This document shows positions 8,396 to 16,608 of a stretch of 64,000 bases of DNA, piece after piece. A program made the translations under genes and the position numbers. The notes under the pieces were generated by a model, which was given only the letters and a program-made list of their open reading frames with translations, was not told where the DNA came from and ran no database searches. Every line of letters starts with the position of its first letter. The first letter of the stretch is position 1. The stretch is taken from contig NZ_QRDY01000005.1 in assembly GCF_003386205.1 (NCBI RefSeq), positions 124,001 through 188,000 of the forward strand, in the 5' to 3' direction. The DNA comes from Cohnella lupini. GTDB taxonomy: Bacteria; Bacillota; Bacilli; Paenibacillales; Paenibacillaceae.

Positions 8396-11300
8396 ATGCT
8401 AAGGAATCTACGAAATTATTTAAGTTTCTCTTTAATCGCTTCCATGATCGCTTCCATCTGGATGTTTGCCGGAATCGAGCTCGGTCACGTTGCGGCGAAC
8501 GGTACGGTTTCCGAAATCCGGATATTGGAAATCACGGATAGCGGAGCTTCCGATCTCTCTCGTATTCTAAGCTCGTCGACGAACCCTACTTATGCCCTCA
8601 CCACGATCAAAATGAAACAATTCGTAGCCTATAGAGACGAGCTGGACGGCAAATACGATGCGATCTACATTGGCAAAGGGAGCTATAACTCCACGCAAGC
8701 GACGACCAACGAGCACAATACGACTGGCATCGAGAACGATATCACCCTATTGAAGATGAACCAGCTAATCGATTTCTACATAGACAGAGGCTTGCCGGTT
8801 ATCGCGTACAGTCAGAAGGATACCAACAGCAGCCGTAACGACGGCGCGCTTTACCAGAAAACCGCGGGTATTCTTAAATCCTCGTTGTTGAAGTATTCCA
8901 GGAATAACAACGGAACGCCGACTGTCGACGCTTCCTTGGTTCCGATATCAGATAAAGAAAATGTATTCTTCGTCGGAAGCGACGATATTTCCACCAAAGC
9001 GAAATTTCTCGCTAAGACGAACCTCCTCGCTAACGGCGCGCTCAAGCCTCGCTTGGCCATCACTTCCAAGCCCGTTGATTACACTTCCAATCAAACTACG
9101 ATATACAGATCAGGAGATATATTGACTTACCGCTTCGACTTGAACAATGCGCCTAATATCGCCCAAGGGCGCTTGGTTGCCAATCTGTACTTAGGCATCG
9201 ACTACGTGCTTAAGTTCGGAGCGGATCAATTGGTCGCCACTCAACCGGTAACTTCCGCAACGGCGAACGAATTGACTTTCCGATTGCCCAAGGGCTACTC
9301 CGGCGTTCATTACTGGAAGCTCGAGATCGTCGACCACTCGACGGGCTTGAAAGATATCCAGACCGGGGTGCTTCGTTTCCGCGACGAAATTACGCCGATC
9401 AAGGTACTGCAAGTTCTGCCGGACAACGGAGATTCCAGCAGCCTTCTCCGCACGAATAACATGAGATCCAGCTATCTCGTATCCGATGATTACGCCATCG
9501 CAATTTCGGTCACGGACATCGGCGCTTTCAATAACGGCGGCTATCATAATCTAAACGGGAAGTACGACATGCTGATCTTCGGCTTCACCGATACGTACAA
9601 TCAGTCGGCTCCCATCTCCCAAGAAGCCTCGGTTGCCGTTACCAACTTCATCAAGACGGGCCAAAGCGTCATGTTTACCCACGATACGATCTTCCAAGGA
9701 AACCAAAACTGGATCACCTATTTCCAGCAATCGACAGGCCAAAGCGAGAACAAAACGAACATGGGCCTCAATGCCCCGCAAACCTCGACGACGACCAAGA
9801 AGGTCAACGAAGGACTGCTGACGCGGTTCCCGTTCAATATCAGCGATATAGAAACTAAGGTCAACACCACCCATGACCAATACTTCCGCCTTAAGCTCGA
9901 AGATGAAGACTTGATTCCGTGGTACAACATAACGGGAGGCACGAGAGACAACGACGACAGCTGGAATCATTACTATACGTACTCCTACGGAAACGTGACT
10001 TACTCCGGTACGGGACATACGAACTCCAACTTCCCGGATTGGGAGCAAAAGCTGTTCGTCAACACGATGTACCGGGCGTTCATCGGATCCAATCACGCTC
10101 CGACGGTCACCGTCGATTCGCCCGCCGACTATTCGGCAAGCGGCAATGTAATTCCTTCTTATAACGATATACTGGTCAGCTACAAAGCATCGGATTTCGA
10201 CCTCGTCGACCGCACGTTGTTCAGTTCCGTTACGTTCAAATACAAAGCTGCTGGAGCGACGGAGTGGGTGACGAGCCAGGTCGTTGAGACGGCGGAAAGG
10301 ACTACCGGCGAGGTCGTTACCCGATCGCTACCCAATCCGCTTCCTAACGGCGGCGACTTGATCATTACGGTGAATGCGCGGGATAAAAGCGGCGCGATCG
10401 ATAGCAAGGCGGTCACCGTCAAGGTCGCCAAAGTAACCGCCAACTTAGAAGTAAGCCGCACCCTCTCCGACAATGTGAAAAATAATAAGATCGAAAAGGA
10501 TAAGCCGGTCTCTTTGACTTATACGATTACACCGAAGCCCATCCCGTATCAGCCCGGTATTGATGCGAGTGATCTTGAGGTTAAAAACTTAAGTTTCAAA
10601 GAAATCTTCCCGCCGAAGCTCGAAGTGAATCCGTCCGGAGTCACGGCACCAATCGTGAACAAGGCATTAACCGGCAGCCTGGCAACCGGCTATACTTTAA
10701 CCGGCAAAATTTCCAACATTCAATACCGGAGATCGGGCAATCTCTTCATCGCCGCTCCCGTGACCTTCCAAGTAGTCGTTACTCCGAGAGACAACAGCAA
10801 CTACGTATTGGCTAATTCGAGTCTAAGCTTTACGGACTTTACGGTCGGCAGCAGCGTCCCCGTAGCGAAAAACCTCGCCTTTGCTTCGTTAGCTTTCGAG
10901 GCGGTGACGTTGCACAAGGATTTAAGAATCGATGATGTGGAAATCGCCAAGAACGATCAATCCAAGCTTATCCCTGTCACCTCGCCGCTCGATGTATCCA
11001 ATAAAACCTATACGTGGACTTCGGATAACCCTTCCGTCGTTAGCGTAGACGCGAACGGCTTCATTCGCGGCATAAGCTCCGGTACAGCGAGAGTGACCGC
11101 CGTCGTCAAGGACGGAAGCTTACGAGATGACGGCAGCTTGATTTCCGCGACCGCTACGATTAAGGTCAGCGAAACAGGCCTTGACATCGAAGGGCCCAAG
11201 ACCGTGGACGTCGGCAAGCAAATCGTGCTCCAAGTCGATCCAACCCTTCCGCCATCCGAGAAGGTTCGGTCTTATACTTGGGAATTGAGTTCGGTTGATT

Positions 11301-12310
11301 CGGAACGAGCACAGCTTTCCGAAGGCGCTAACGCTACCCATAGAATGTTAACCGGACTCGAAGCCGGCAAGGTCACCGTAGTCGTAACGGCGATTACGAC
11401 TAAGGATCGTGTATTAACGCAAAGCCATGTCGTCGAGGTTCTTCAACCCATCGCATTGGATCTCCCTGCCGAGATCCATATCGGCAAAGGGCAAAGCCGC
11501 AACCTATGGGTTTCCGACTTGAGCGTCGATCCGGCGAACTTGAAAGATTCTATAAGGAGCAACACTTCTTGGTCGAGTAGCAGCCCTTCCGTTGCGACGG
11601 TCGAATCCAATACGGGAGTAGTTAGGGGCGACTCGACGGGTGCCGCGACGGTCACCGTGCAATATAAACGCACCGAAAGCTCGGCGCCCGTAACCGCCAC
11701 CGTAAAAATCTTGGTCGTCGAATTGACCGCTCCCGCCGAATATACGGTGAAACGGGGAACGACTTTCGACCTTAGCGAATTGATATCCGTTTCTCCCGCT
11801 AGCGTTTCGTCCGACGGCGAGAATCTAAGCTGGAGCAGTGATGACTCGAACGACGCAATTAACGCGACCGCCCAAGGAGTCGTTACCGCGAACAATTCAG
11901 GCGTCGAGAACGTTAACGTCGTCTACCGGCAAACTCCCGATGGCCAAGCGATCGTCTCGCGCTCCATTACGGTCAATGTCGTCAACCTGCTCTTAACGAA
12001 AAGAACGGTTTATCTGAACCCGCAAGATCGTTTCGACTTGAAATCGATCCTCCTGGCTTATCCGGAGTCGTTAAGCGCGCAAATCATCGGCGACGTGACT
12101 TGGAGAAGAGAGAGCGGCAAAACATTCTTGACTGTCGATTCATCCGGGTTCGTCACCGCCAATGCCGTCGGCATTCAAAAGGTTTACGCGACATACGCTC
12201 TAAGCGACGGAAGCTCGATCGCGCTTGAGGTGACGATCGAGATAAACGAGAAGAATAATGATCCTGATGACGGAAACCCTAATCACAATACCGGCGATGA
12301 TCGGTATTAA
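8396..12310 (+). CDS. Large secreted protein with DUF5057-like region and Ig-like repeats
   Basis: 1304 residues from ATG 8396, which has AGGAGGG 6 bases upstream; earlier in-frame codons are leader. Residues 1-33 are a signal peptide ending near AANG. The N-terminal half starts with VSEIRILEITDSG, which I associate with DUF5057 (moderate certainty). The C-terminal part has four bacterial Ig-like (Big_2-type) units near residues 870, 1055, 1145 and 1231, each with a W-S-S-D/S-x-P-S-V-type strand and a G-x-A-x-V strand. There is no LPXTG, SLH or C-terminal membrane helix; the tail is acidic. It is divergent from pilB and faces the minor pilin operon, so a pilus-associated adhesin role is possible but inferred. 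Confidence 0.7.
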   Translation: MLRNLRNYLSFSLIASMIASIWMFAGIELGHVAANGTVSEIRILEITDSGASDLSRILSSSTNPTYALTTIKMKQFVAYRDELDGKYDAIYIGKGSYNSTQATTNEHNTTGIENDITLLKMNQLIDFYIDRGLPVIAYSQKDTNSSRNDGALYQKTAGILKSSLLKYSRNNNGTPTVDASLVPISDKENVFFVGSDDISTKAKFLAKTNLLANGALKPRLAITSKPVDYTSNQTTIYRSGDILTYRFDLNNAPNIAQGRLVANLYLGIDYVLKFGADQLVATQPVTSATANELTFRLPKGYSGVHYWKLEIVDHSTGLKDIQTGVLRFRDEITPIKVLQVLPDNGDSSSLLRTNNMRSSYLVSDDYAIAISVTDIGAFNNGGYHNLNGKYDMLIFGFTDTYNQSAPISQEASVAVTNFIKTGQSVMFTHDTIFQGNQNWITYFQQSTGQSENKTNMGLNAPQTSTTTKKVNEGLLTRFPFNISDIETKVNTTHDQYFRLKLEDEDLIPWYNITGGTRDNDDSWNHYYTYSYGNVTYSGTGHTNSNFPDWEQKLFVNTMYRAFIGSNHAPTVTVDSPADYSASGNVIPSYNDILVSYKASDFDLVDRTLFSSVTFKYKAAGATEWVTSQVVETAERTTGEVVTRSLPNPLPNGGDLIITVNARDKSGAIDSKAVTVKVAKVTANLEVSRTLSDNVKNNKIEKDKPVSLTYTITPKPIPYQPGIDASDLEVKNLSFKEIFPPKLEVNPSGVTAPIVNKALTGSLATGYTLTGKISNIQYRRSGNLFIAAPVTFQVVVTPRDNSNYVLANSSLSFTDFTVGSSVPVAKNLAFASLAFEAVTLHKDLRIDDVEIAKNDQSKLIPVTSPLDVSNKTYTWTSDNPSVVSVDANGFIRGISSGTARVTAVVKDGSLRDDGSLISATATIKVSETGLDIEGPKTVDVGKQIVLQVDPTLPPSEKVRSYTWELSSVDSERAQLSEGANATHRMLTGLEAGKVTVVVTAITTKDRVLTQSHVVEVLQPIALDLPAEIHIGKGQSRNLWVSDLSVDPANLKDSIRSNTSWSSSSPSVATVESNTGVVRGDSTGAATVTVQYKRTESSAPVTATVKILVVELTAPAEYTVKRGTTFDLSELISVSPASVSSDGENLSWSSDDSNDAINATAQGVVTANNSGVENVNVVYRQTPDGQAIVSRSITVNVVNLLLTKRTVYLNPQDRFDLKSILLAYPESLSAQIIGDVTWRRESGKTFLTVDSSGFVTANAVGIQKVYATYALSDGSSIALEVTIEINEKNNDPDDGNPNHNTGDDRY

Positions 12311-12346
12311 CCAGACCGTTCGACCATCCTGCACGCTAACGCAAAT

Positions 12347-12380
12347 AAGCTCCGAGTCCCAACGGGATTCGGAGCTTTTT
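12347..12380. terminator. bidirectional terminator between secreted protein and minor pilin genes
   Basis: A 14-bp stem, AAGCTCCGAGTCCC / GGGATTCGGAGCTT (one G-T pair), has a three-base loop and is followed by TTTATT on the plus strand. On the minus strand it is followed by TTATTTG, so it can serve the convergent operon too. Confidence 0.8.
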
Positions 12381-12391
12381 ATTCGACTTCC

Positions 12392-14176
12392 TTAGTCGAT
12401 TGTCTGCAGCCTCTTCTTGCCGATCGAAAGGTTGATTTGTTTAACCCTTGGCAGTCCGACTTTCTGATTGTAATAGATAGATGGATTGTACTCGATTATA
12501 AAACGGGACATCTTGGGGTTGCTGTGCCCGACGAAGTCTATCATTGGATGATTCGGATCGGAGCGATCGGGCTCCGCGTTACCGGTAACCGCATTGATCG
12601 TTAAGTTTCCTTTGGCGAAAAACCCTCCCCTAATCCAAAACGCGGAACCGACGCCGTACAATGTCGCATCTTGATCCGTGTAGAAGAAGGCATCCATAAT
12701 AATCGGGTTGATCGACGTTTGATCGGGATAGGGCGAGCTGATTCTATTGAAGGAGTCCACGCGGTGAATGTTGATCGGACCCGACGATAGGAGGACGAGC
12801 TCTTTCGCGGCGGCGGCGCCATCCTTCATTCCTTTGATCGTCGCATCTTCGATCGTCGTGCTGCCCAACGCGAATATCGTCGCGTCTATCGACGTATTTC
12901 CTTTGATCTTCAGATTGCCGGTCACCAATATATTGCCCCGCAGCTCTAACGGCGCGTCGATTTCATTATCGATCTCAAAATCTCCGTTCACGATAAACCA
13001 GTTGCTTTTATATGCCTTGTCAGCGCCGTTGCCGCTTCCCGTTCTATCGTTTTTGGCGCTTACCGTATATTTGACCCTTTTGAATTCCTTTCCGTCAAGC
13101 TTCAGGTTGCCCATATGGAGTACGGAAGCCGCATGTTCGCTATTCAACGAATCGATGTATGCCGACACTTGATCCAGATAATCCGACGTGCCATCCTCGT
13201 CATCTTCGAAATCTTCCCTCCGAGGGGCGCCGAGCTTATTTATGTTCGTATTATCCGAAAGATAATCTATTAACTTGCCGGAGCCAGCTTGAAACTCATT
13301 CTTGTAGATATTCCGATCCGCCAGCTTGGCCCCTACCGCTTCCATGACCTTGTCCAAGAAAGACTCCCTGATATTCACTTCCACGAACGCTTTATTGTCT
13401 TTCAGTTGGAGATTGTCCAGCGCTATTCCAAGAATGTCGTGCACTTTCGTTTGAATGTCCGCATCGTTCTTGTTTAGTGCCTGGTAGGCAGAGCATGAGC
13501 TTATCGTTTTATCGCAATAGGAGATCCTGCTAATATCCTCCACGACGATATTGCCGGCGATCGTAGGAAACAAGGTCGGAGTCGTCGATGAGCTCCCGTA
13601 GTATTTATACTCGGCTTCGTTCTTCACCCTCAGATTGACGCCCGCATACACATCCCCATTGAGAAAATAGGGAGCTCCGTTCAATTTAAGATCGGCTTCC
13701 GACCCCATCGTATATTTTAGAAAATCCGGATAAGCGTTAATGTTTATATCTTGCACCAGTTTCCTGATTACGCCGTCCACGTCGGCTTCTGCCGATAATC
13801 GTATGACGTATTCCTGCCCGTCTTGGGAAGGCATCATTTCAACGCCAGTAATGATGCCTTTGGCTTCTCTTCCGCTTACGAGATTTAGTTTGGAAACTAC
13901 CGTTTTCCCCTCTATATCCGCCTGGATTTCTTCGATATCCTCCTGCAACTGCTCGAGCGTAATATCGTCCCGCTTATTGTAATTCGCCGCGATGTAGGCG
14001 ACGGCTTCCGTCAACGTCTTCTCGGCAAGGTGGAGACTCTGGACATCCTTTTCTCTCGCTACCGATCTATGAGCTCCTCCGATACTCGCGCTCATGACGG
14101 CCAAGCCCAACATCGTAAAGATAAACAACATGAACAGAACCAATAGCAGCGCCGAACCTCGCTCCTCACGCAGCAT
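12392..14176 (-). CDS. PilX/GspK-like pilus protein with beta-helix-like C-terminus
   Basis: 594 residues. The N-terminus MLREERGSALLLVLFMLFIF is a pilin-type helix without the Glu at mature position 5, as in GspK/PilX proteins. About residues 150-330 form an unrecognised extracellular domain with three cysteines near 235-245. From about 390 to 470 there are short repeats of the type GNILVTGNLKIKG and TIFALGSTTIEDATIKG, resembling right-handed beta-helix or polymer-forming folds. It is the last and largest gene of a three-gene minor pilin operon, 12 bases after the PilW-like gene. It is much longer than common PilX (about 150-200 residues). Tip or adhesion function is inferred. Confidence 0.65.
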   Translation of the reverse strand: MLREERGSALLLVLFMLFIFTMLGLAVMSASIGGAHRSVAREKDVQSLHLAEKTLTEAVAYIAANYNKRDDITLEQLQEDIEEIQADIEGKTVVSKLNLVSGREAKGIITGVEMMPSQDGQEYVIRLSAEADVDGVIRKLVQDININAYPDFLKYTMGSEADLKLNGAPYFLNGDVYAGVNLRVKNEAEYKYYGSSSTTPTLFPTIAGNIVVEDISRISYCDKTISSCSAYQALNKNDADIQTKVHDILGIALDNLQLKDNKAFVEVNIRESFLDKVMEAVGAKLADRNIYKNEFQAGSGKLIDYLSDNTNINKLGAPRREDFEDDEDGTSDYLDQVSAYIDSLNSEHAASVLHMGNLKLDGKEFKRVKYTVSAKNDRTGSGNGADKAYKSNWFIVNGDFEIDNEIDAPLELRGNILVTGNLKIKGNTSIDATIFALGSTTIEDATIKGMKDGAAAAKELVLLSSGPINIHRVDSFNRISSPYPDQTSINPIIMDAFFYTDQDATLYGVGSAFWIRGGFFAKGNLTINAVTGNAEPDRSDPNHPMIDFVGHSNPKMSRFIIEYNPSIYYNQKVGLPRVKQINLSIGKKRLQTID

Positions 14177-14188
14177 TCCCTTGCACCC

Positions 14189-14728
14189 CTAGAATCCGAA
14201 TTTGCTTTCCAACTTCATCGTCTGCGCATGGTCCTTGAACTTCTGACTCAGCACAAGCTCGATCTCGATTAAACCGCTCCCGCAGGAACGAAGTCCGTCG
14301 CAATTCAATCGAATACTGGACTCGGGAAGAACTTCGGATTGTATATCGAGCTTTTGACCTTCGCCTGCGCCGATGTATAACCCCTTATCCAGGCTCTTAA
14401 TCTGAATGACATGGGGCTCTACGGCATCCGGCTCCGCGGTATCCAGCTTACGATTCAGCTTTATTCCCGTCACGTTGTTGCCGTCATCCGACTTCAAGCT
14501 GACCGTATCCGGGCCATAAGCGTAAAGCTCGGTAATGACCGAGGACATCAGAAGATCCGCTTCGTCCCGCAAGGAATTCTCGATCGTCACGCGATGGTAT
14601 GAATCCAAGCCGAATGAAATAACGCCGTAGATCGTCGCCGTGACCAAAGAGAGTAACGTTAGGGATGCGATCATTTCGATCAAACTAAGCCCTCGCTCAT
14701 CCTTCAATCGGTTTGCGAATTTTCTCAT
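14189..14728 (-). CDS. PilW/PilJ-like minor prepilin
   Basis: 179 residues. The prepilin signal is LKDERG followed by LSLIEMIASLTLLSLVTATI, with cleavage after G13 and Glu at mature position 5. The rest is a small beta-rich domain with two cysteines (CDGLRSCG). It overlaps the upstream PilV-like gene by 32 bases and is followed closely by the PilX-like gene, an arrangement like pilV-pilW-pilX in other type IV pilus systems, where the minor pilins prime assembly. A clear ribosome site is not visible, consistent with coupling to the upstream gene. Confidence 0.75.
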   Translation of the reverse strand: MRKFANRLKDERGLSLIEMIASLTLLSLVTATIYGVISFGLDSYHRVTIENSLRDEADLLMSSVITELYAYGPDTVSLKSDDGNNVTGIKLNRKLDTAEPDAVEPHVIQIKSLDKGLYIGAGEGQKLDIQSEVLPESSIRLNCDGLRSCGSGLIEIELVLSQKFKDHAQTMKLESKFGF

Positions 14729-15278
14729 CGGACACGTATCCCTCCACTTCCGTTCGGTCTCGGTTGTTTCCTTCGGTGCCTTTGGTTTGAGCGATTATCT
14801 TGACGGGAAGCAAGTAACCCTCTAATGGTTTATCCTTTGCGGTGAAATAATTTTCTTCGAATTCGACGGTTAGGACGTAGTCCCTTCCGTTGACGTTCGG
14901 AGTCAATACTTCCAATAAGAAGTCCGATCGATTGAATAAGTCCGCCAACGCGGTCGAACCGTCCCCCGTACAAATGACGGAATCCGAGTCTTCGTGGGTC
15001 CGACTGCAGCCTTCCGGGGAAATGACTTTCGACGTGCTCATGAAGTAAGCTTTCAGCGTATCAAAATCTTGTTTTTCTATGTAATACAAAGCATTCCGCG
15101 CCAGGTTCACGACGACGGTCTTATTCTGGTTCCCTTTCGCGGACGACAACGCATTCACGAAGAACGCCATCATCGCAAGCGAGACGACCGAAACGATCGT
15201 AATGGCAGCCAATATTTCGAGTAGGGTGAAGCCTTCATCCCTCTTTGCGAATCCCATCCATTTTCGATGTTTTCTCAT
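14697..15278 (-). CDS. PilV/PilI-like minor prepilin
   Basis: 193 residues. Cleavage is expected after G16, giving FTLLEILAAITIVSVVSLAM with Glu at position 5. A cysteine pair (in SPEGCSRTHEDSDSVICTG) may form the loop seen in minor pilins. ATG 15278 is used; the GTG six codons upstream is embedded in the likely ribosome site AGGGTGGGTGA. First gene of the minor pilin operon. The shared 13-base leader element lies 26 bases before the start. Confidence 0.75.
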   Translation of the reverse strand: MRKHRKWMGFAKRDEGFTLLEILAAITIVSVVSLAMMAFFVNALSSAKGNQNKTVVVNLARNALYYIEKQDFDTLKAYFMSTSKVISPEGCSRTHEDSDSVICTGDGSTALADLFNRSDFLLEVLTPNVNGRDYVLTVEFEENYFTAKDKPLEGYLLPVKIIAQTKGTEGNNRDRTEVEGYVSDEKIRKPIEG

Positions 15279-15303
15279 TTCTCTGCATTCACCCACCCTA
15301 ATT

Positions 15304-15316
15304 CTTTGTGCCTATT
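15304..15316 (-). promoter_or_regulatory. shared pilus leader element, copy A
   Basis: On the minus strand this reads AATAGGCACAAAG, in the leader of the minor pilin operon. A TATAGT/TATAAA -10-like region lies 12-20 bases further upstream. It is near-identical to the two copies before pilB. Confidence 0.45.
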
Positions 15317-15402
15317 AAAAAAGGGACTTTTATACTATATTTTATCATAATTATGGAAGATTGTCGCGAACTATGAAGGGAAGAATCAGTCGCAAAGTTA
15401 AC

Positions 15403-15449
15403 AAAAAAACCTCCAACCCCCACGATGCGTTCTTGGGATTGAAGGTTTA
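15403..15449 (-). terminator. terminator of the aldo/keto reductase gene
   Basis: On the minus strand AAACCTTCAATCCC pairs with GGGGGTTGGAGGTTT around a short loop and is followed by seven T residues. It lies about 20 bases after the stop at 15469. Confidence 0.75.
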
Positions 15450-15468
15450 GTTTCTGGAGATCTTGCGA

Positions 15469-16452
15469 TTAGTAAGAGCCTCTTATATGACCGTGAACCT
15501 TCTCCTCATAAAATGTCCGAAGCCGCGATTGCTCCTCGTCATTGAAGGGCGGAACGTCTTGCGCGGCCAGATTGTCCTCGACTTGACCAACGTTCTTGAA
15601 ACCGGGAATCGCGCAGGTGATGCCGGGCTGATCCAGAATCCAACGCAATGCCGCTCGGGTCATGCTCTCTCTCCCTTCGGCAATCCACGCAAGCTCGCGG
15701 GCCAGCTCGACTCCTTTGCCGAAAGGCAACCCCGCGAACGTCTCGCCTACGTTGAATTGCTGCCCGTCTCGGTTAAAGCTTCGGTGATCCTCCGCCTCGA
15801 ACTTGGTTTCCCCGGAAAATTTACCCGTAAGCAAACCGCTAGCGAGGGGGAGCCTTACAAGGATGCCGGCTTCGCGCTCTTGCGCTTTAGGCAACAGCTC
15901 CGCGAGCGGCTTCTGCCTGAATAGATTAAAGATGATTTGGAGCGCTTGAACGCCCGGTTGCTCTAAGCAGAATAGTCCTTCTTCGGCGCTTTCCACGCTT
16001 ACGCCGTACGCGCGAATTTTCCCTTCGGCTTGAAGTCGGTCAAGCACGCCGAATATCGAGCCTTCCTTCAGAATAGCTAGCGGAGGGCAATGAATCTGAT
16101 AGAGATCGATCGCGTCCCGATTCAGTCTCTTCAAGCTGTCCTCGCACCACCGGCGGACGCTGGCATCCGAGTAAGTTGCCGGATCGTGAATGTCGCCGGC
16201 ACGGCAGAACTTCGTCGCGATATGTATCCGATCTTCCTTGCCCTTAGTCGCCTTGGCGAGCAGTCTCTCGCTTTTGCCGTCGCCGTAAACGTCTGCCGTA
16301 TCGAAAAAATTGACGCCTTCGTCCATCGCCCGATCCAGAGCGCGCAATGATTCGTTGTCGTTCGTCTGCCCCCATGAGCCGCCGATCGCCCATGTGCCGA
16401 AGCTGATTTCGCTGACTTTTATTCCGGATTGTCCAAGCGGTCGATATTTCAT
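15469..16452 (-). CDS. Aldo/keto reductase
   Basis: 327 residues, the usual AKR length. The N-terminus MKYRPLGQSGIKVSEISFGTWAIGG, the catalytic Asp-Tyr pair (NFFDTADVYGDGKSE), Lys in HIATKF and His in LYQIHCPP fit a (beta/alpha)8 NADPH-dependent oxidoreductase. Substrate unknown; the sequence resembles the YhdN/general stress 69-type branch. It is a single gene with its own terminator, placed between the pilus and glycogen regions. Confidence 0.88.
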   Translation of the reverse strand: MKYRPLGQSGIKVSEISFGTWAIGGSWGQTNDNESLRALDRAMDEGVNFFDTADVYGDGKSERLLAKATKGKEDRIHIATKFCRAGDIHDPATYSDASVRRWCEDSLKRLNRDAIDLYQIHCPPLAILKEGSIFGVLDRLQAEGKIRAYGVSVESAEEGLFCLEQPGVQALQIIFNLFRQKPLAELLPKAQEREAGILVRLPLASGLLTGKFSGETKFEAEDHRSFNRDGQQFNVGETFAGLPFGKGVELARELAWIAEGRESMTRAALRWILDQPGITCAIPGFKNVGQVEDNLAAQDVPPFNDEEQSRLRTFYEEKVHGHIRGSY

Positions 16453-16550
16453 GATTTAGAAGTTCCCTCCCGTGATAACGTACTCAAATCCACTTTCTAT
16501 ACTAACAAAATTTAACGTCTTGGAAAAATTTTATTGTCCGCTAATCAAGG

Positions 16551-16576
16551 AAAAGAGGACTGAAATATCAGCCCTC
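16551..16576 (-). terminator. terminator of the glycogen operon
   Basis: On the minus strand GAGGGCTGA pairs with TCAGTCCTC around a four-base loop and is followed by TTTTCC. It lies 33 bases after the GH15 stop. Confidence 0.75.
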
Positions 16577-16608
16577 CCCATCGACTCATCCCTATTCCGC
16601 TCACCAAC

